Of a stretch of DNA of 64,000 bases, positions 57,242 to 64,000 are shown piece after piece. Position numbers and translations under genes: made by a program. Position 1 is the stretch's first letter. Each line of letters starts with the position of its first letter. Origin of the DNA: Linyphia triangularis (taxonomy: Eukaryota; Arthropoda; Arachnida; Araneae; Linyphiidae); the NCBI GenBank assembly GCA_963978545.1, contig OZ021722.1:7025201-7089200 (forward strand). Direction: 5' to 3'. The notes beneath the pieces were generated by a model, which was not told the origin of the DNA, searched no databases, and saw only the letters and a program-made list of their open reading frames with translations.

Positions 57242-58818
57242 ATGGATTGTTCTATTGCAGGTAAGTTTACTCATTTTTAGAACTGGAACGTTTTTTCATT
57301 AAAACTGAATAGGAAATTCATTTCGTTTCTATTAGAGACTGAAAGTAATTAAATAATGTTTGCAAATTGCATAATATTCGATTGATTTTTTTCCGAATAT
57401 TAATAAACTTTATTTTAAAAGTTTAATATGAAATCAATGTTCATATAATTAATCATAAAGCAGGAATATTTCTTTAATTTACTCCTTTTAAATACACTTT
57501 AACGTATGTTGCGTTTAAGCCTTATTAAATGTCTCCACATGTTGTTCTGTTTTCAAATAATAAATATAAGAGTATCATATCACATTATTTTAAAACTTTA
57601 TGTGCTTGAGGAATTGATATGAAACTTTCATCTTGGGATGACTTACTACTCGTACTATATAATTTTTTAATGAATTTTTAGGACCATCTGGTTTAAAAAT
57701 TATTAGCAAAAGGCATTTGTATAGCATTATATACAAAAGCGTAAAGGATGTATGAAAAAAAGGTTGGAATATCTGGAAGACTATTTGCTGTCTTTGTATC
57801 CTTATTCGAATGATCAACGAAAGGAAGTAAAACATAAAGTAGCAAATTTTAAATTCGAATTTAGACAAAGATGGAAACATTCATATAGAAAGAATTTAAT
57901 ATTCGAGAAAAAATATGAAAACTGGCTTCAAGGAAATTTGGAATTACCAATTGTTACATCAGTAACAGGACGACTAAAAGAGTCTTTTGAAGATCTAAGC
58001 GAAAGAAGCAAAAGAAGAGAGACTCGGATTATACGAGAAAATTTTGAAACAGAAAAATTAACATACGCCACGCAGATGAAATTAAGGTAATCTGGCCACG
58101 TTACAGCTTCGAAAATAGTAAAAGAAGTTTCTCCTGCAAAAATAAAGAACCATAATACAAGCTTGCAAGAAAAAAAGGAATCAATTCCCACATTGAAAGC
58201 ACTTTGCATGTTTGTAGAAGCAGGTTTGTCAAGGAAACAGTACAATATTATCTCTACTATGAACAGAGTTTTTCAATGCTACAGTTTATTGCAGAAGGCC
58301 AAAAAAAGATTGTTACACTTCTCCTGAGTCATACTATGTTACAGATGTTTTGGCTGAAGTAAATCTCCAGGATCTATTAGATCACACGATTACACGGTTA
58401 CTTACCCATTTGCAAGGATTAATAGAAAGATTAACTGTTAATGAAAGACGATCATTGGAATTAATAACGAAATAGGGTTGCGATGGATCCCAACAAACTA
58501 AATACAAGCAACCATTTCAAAATTCTAACGAGTCAGATGCTAATATATTTCAAAGTTCCCTGGTACCTTTAAGATTACTTTGTAATACAACTGAAAAGAA
58601 AGTAATTTGGCAAAATCCCACACCTTCTTCTCCTCGATATTGTCGACCAATAAGACTGCATTTCACTAAGGAGACAACAGATTTAACAAAACGCGAGGTA
58701 GATTACATCCAAGCAAAAATAAGACCACTCAAAAACACAAAATTTGATGGAGGTGTAGAAGTGAAACACTCATTGGCATTTATACCATGGTTGATGCCAA
58801 AGTTTGTAATGCTATAAC

Positions 58819-61637
<2,819 letters not shown>

Positions 61638-61751
61638 GCTATAACTGATACAAAATCAACTATGAAGTGCTACATATGCGGTGCAACATCCAAAAACCTC
61701 AACGATTTGACAAAGCCACCGGAGAGTTACGTTAACAATTGTATACTATAT

Positions 61752-62216
61752 TGTTATGAATTTTTCCTCTGAGGCAATGATGGCACAGTTTTTAAGATAA
61801 AAACTACTATTTATTCACTTCAGAAAACTCACAGAATTTATTCAAAGGCAACAGTGTTATCAATCTTAAGCTTCAACACAAGCTTCAACAAAAAAACAAC
61901 TTCGAATACAGCTATTATACAAGCTCACTCCAATAAGTAAACAAAGCGAACAGCTTTCATCGAACTCCGAAGTCAATCTGAAAACTTTCCTGATCTCCAG
62001 TCTTATTTATACTTGTCACGAGAGAACATTCCCGAAATTTCCAGCCAATTCGTCGGAAAAGAAACATCTCGAAATTTCTCGATTGCTTTAGGTGTTGCCA
62101 CCTTTTTCTAACCTGTATAATCGATGTTAATAAATAAAATAAGATACAATAAATTACAATAGAGTTTTAAAATAATACGTCACTATTTACACTATATACA
62201 GACAATTTGTGCAACA
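61752..62216 (-). mobile_element. Solo LTR, probably Gypsy-type (4-bp TSD ATAT)
   Basis: On the minus strand it runs TGTTGCACAAATTG ... AAAATTCATAACA, the TG...CA ends of an LTR, 465 bp. ATAT at 61748-61751 and 62217-62220 is the target duplication. A TATA box (TATAAATAAGACTGG on the minus strand, about 62003-62017) and downstream AATAAA signals (for example in GAATAAATTCTG) give the expected promoter and polyadenylation layout. No internal retroelement coding is adjacent, so it is a solo LTR left by recombination. Confidence 0.85.
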
Positions 62217-62220
62217 ATAT

Positions 62221-64000
62221 CAAATATCATTGGGAGAGGTAAGACAAATCAACACTTCTGATCATTTGAACGAAATTTAAATACTCAGTTATTTTTCAAA
62301 ACAAAAAGTAGATATCTGAACAAAAACCAATTGCTGACTCTTACATTTTACTAAATAAAGAGTAAAATTTAAAATAAAAAAAAAAAACTTACCGTGGTAA
62401 TTTATTGATGTAAATTCTTTCGCAGTCGTACAAGTTGAAGACACTAAAGATAAACGCCTGATCCCTGACTTTAAAGTAAGAAAAATAAGAATTGACCATT
62501 TCCTTGCAGATCCCCCAGGACCAGGAGGAGTATTAGTAATATGATACTCATACCCATGGTATGACGAAAAAACTAAGGAAAAAACAGGATGTCACGTGAA
62601 AGGGAAGGAATGGCCCTCGCCACATTATAGAATTTTCTGTTGTATCTCTTTGCTCTTTAAGATGCAAATTCAAGGTCGACCGAAGTAAGGAGACATTTTG
62701 TTCCCCCAAGCACAGTCTGGGTAAACTAACATCTTTTGAAGAGGCCAAGAAGATTATCCTCATATAGTTATTCTAATAGCGTTAGGCTGTTAGAGTTTTA
62801 ATAGGAATTATGGATTCTTACAATATTCTGTAGAATTGCAATAGTACGATTATTAAAAAAAATTCTTCTTTTTTTTTTTTTTTTTTTCTTCTTCTTCTTC
62901 TTTTTTTTAGTTATGTTTTAGGTTTTTATTTTTGTAATTTATTTACTTACGTGATTTTTTTATAGCAAATAAATTTTAAGGGGTATCCGCACACTAATAC
63001 TGTATAACAAATTGGCTTCTAATCAAGAGGAAGATTGAACAATAATATCTGATGCAAAAATTTGGCTCACTCTTTCGTCATACATCCGACCAGGATTGTA
63101 GAAAAATGTGCCTAGTCGGTTAGAGCTACATTGGAAATTACTTTCAGAGGAACACTTTCAGTTTTTAGAAACAATAAGGATTCTTCTTTTCAGTGAGATC
63201 TTCTCTCTTTCCACAAGACAGACTTACAATGAAGGAGAGACCGTCCTAGTTTTTGTGCGAAATAAGTTAGTTACTTTCATTCAACTTATTTTTTCAAACG
63301 GTCACAGATGAGCATAAAAAATATCTTAGTTGGGCATTTCAAATTCATTCCTTCAGCAGCTAATTATAGTATGTCTTACATCATTAAACTTTATGAGCCT
63401 AGTAATAAAATAAAAAATATCGATGCGTAACATTCATATTGGGTCTCTGATCTAATGAGGTTAACTTTTATTTCGGCAAGGGATCTCCTTATCCTACAGA
63501 TCAGAAGACAGTGCCAAAACACGAAACTCAGGAATTTTGTAATTTGAGAACCACACAAGGGGTATAGACTTGCAGGATATTGCAGGTGGCGAAAGTCAGT
63601 CTCTCACACCCGCCCCTTCGTCTTTTTTCCAGCCCGTTTTTTCTACGGGCAAAGGAAAAGAAGCTCAGTCAGGCGACTTAAATATTCATCTATAAGGAAA
63701 TTTATTAGTTGAGTGAAAATGGTCAGTTTCAAGATTAAAACTTCAGATAAATCAGTATATTAACTAGTAACTAATAAAAAAAATTTAAAAAAAAAATCAT
63801 TTGTAAAAAAAAAAAAAAATTGTGGGGGGAACCGACCAAAAAAGTGAGTTGTGAAAAAGTGAGCAAAAAAGTCCCTGGCCCCCTGCACCAGCCGCCACTG
63901 GCATGCGCGTATTCGTTTGTTTGAGAGCATACTCCATTTAGCGTACAAATTGCCTGTTAAAAAGAGGCAACTTCGCTTACAAGAAGATAAAAATGCAGTT
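62221..64000. other. Right-hand end: AT-rich sequence with isolated fragments
   Basis: At 62424-62517 an open plus-strand stretch reads VEDTKDKRLIPDFKVRKI and HFLADPPGPGGVLVI before a stop, with a further open stretch to about 62673. It looks like a decayed coding fragment, but I do not recognise the family. A transposon-type terminus, CAGTGGCGGCTGGTGCAGGG on the minus strand, ends at 63900 with its partner not seen. A T/C-rich run lies at 62863-62910. Nothing else here can be supported as a gene. Confidence 0.5.

Overview
The window is nuclear DNA from an animal, most likely an arthropod. It is strongly AT-rich, with multi-kilobase introns, canonical GT-AG splice sites, tRNA-derived SINEs, many DNA transposons, a Helitron, and LINE and LTR retroelements. 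A chelicerate such as a spider would fit, but nothing here fixes the species. Only two host genes can be supported, and they lie head to head about 15 kb apart.

Left part (1-9787, minus strand): the first four coding exons of WDR33, the WD40 subunit of the cleavage and polyadenylation specificity factor that helps recognise AAUAAA. The exons lie at 9769-9545, 7265-7197, 5589-5485 and 4005-3910. All junctions are phase 0, and together they give the first 165 residues. The rest of the gene lies to the left of base 1. The introns carry an 80-bp minisatellite, a 184-bp tandem duplication and several non-autonomous DNA transposons.

Middle (9788-25173): a gene-poor interval holding SINE copies, short terminal-inverted-repeat elements and old dispersed repeats. 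A CpG-containing patch with a perfect E2F-type site (12329) and one well-formed but unidentified exon candidate (11163-11078, minus) may mark the 5' end of the WDR33 transcription unit.

Right-centre (25174-34505, plus strand): a complete KANSL2 homologue (NSL histone acetyltransferase complex subunit) in three coding exons, all phase 0, 464 residues, with two Cys/His domains. The last part of its terminal exon recurs about seven more times as decayed copies down to about 35945, and one of these duplications is split by a 337-bp transposon.

36234-55135 is a graveyard of nested mobile elements. A fold-back element contains a TIR element that contains another copy of itself. Two copies of one roughly 3.9-kb hAT-like element lie in inverted orientation. 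A BEL/Pao retrotransposon relic is split by two different hAT-like insertions (each with an exact 8-bp target duplication). A Helitron carries an 11-12 copy, 148-bp tandem array. In many cases the target duplication lets the order of events be read directly.

57242-62220 holds a broken transposase gene that I assign, with moderate confidence, to the RAG1/Transib superfamily. It is interrupted by a 2.8-kb hAT-like element exactly between the putative catalytic Asp and the CxxC zinc motif, and then by a solo LTR. The final 1.8 kb shows no supportable gene.
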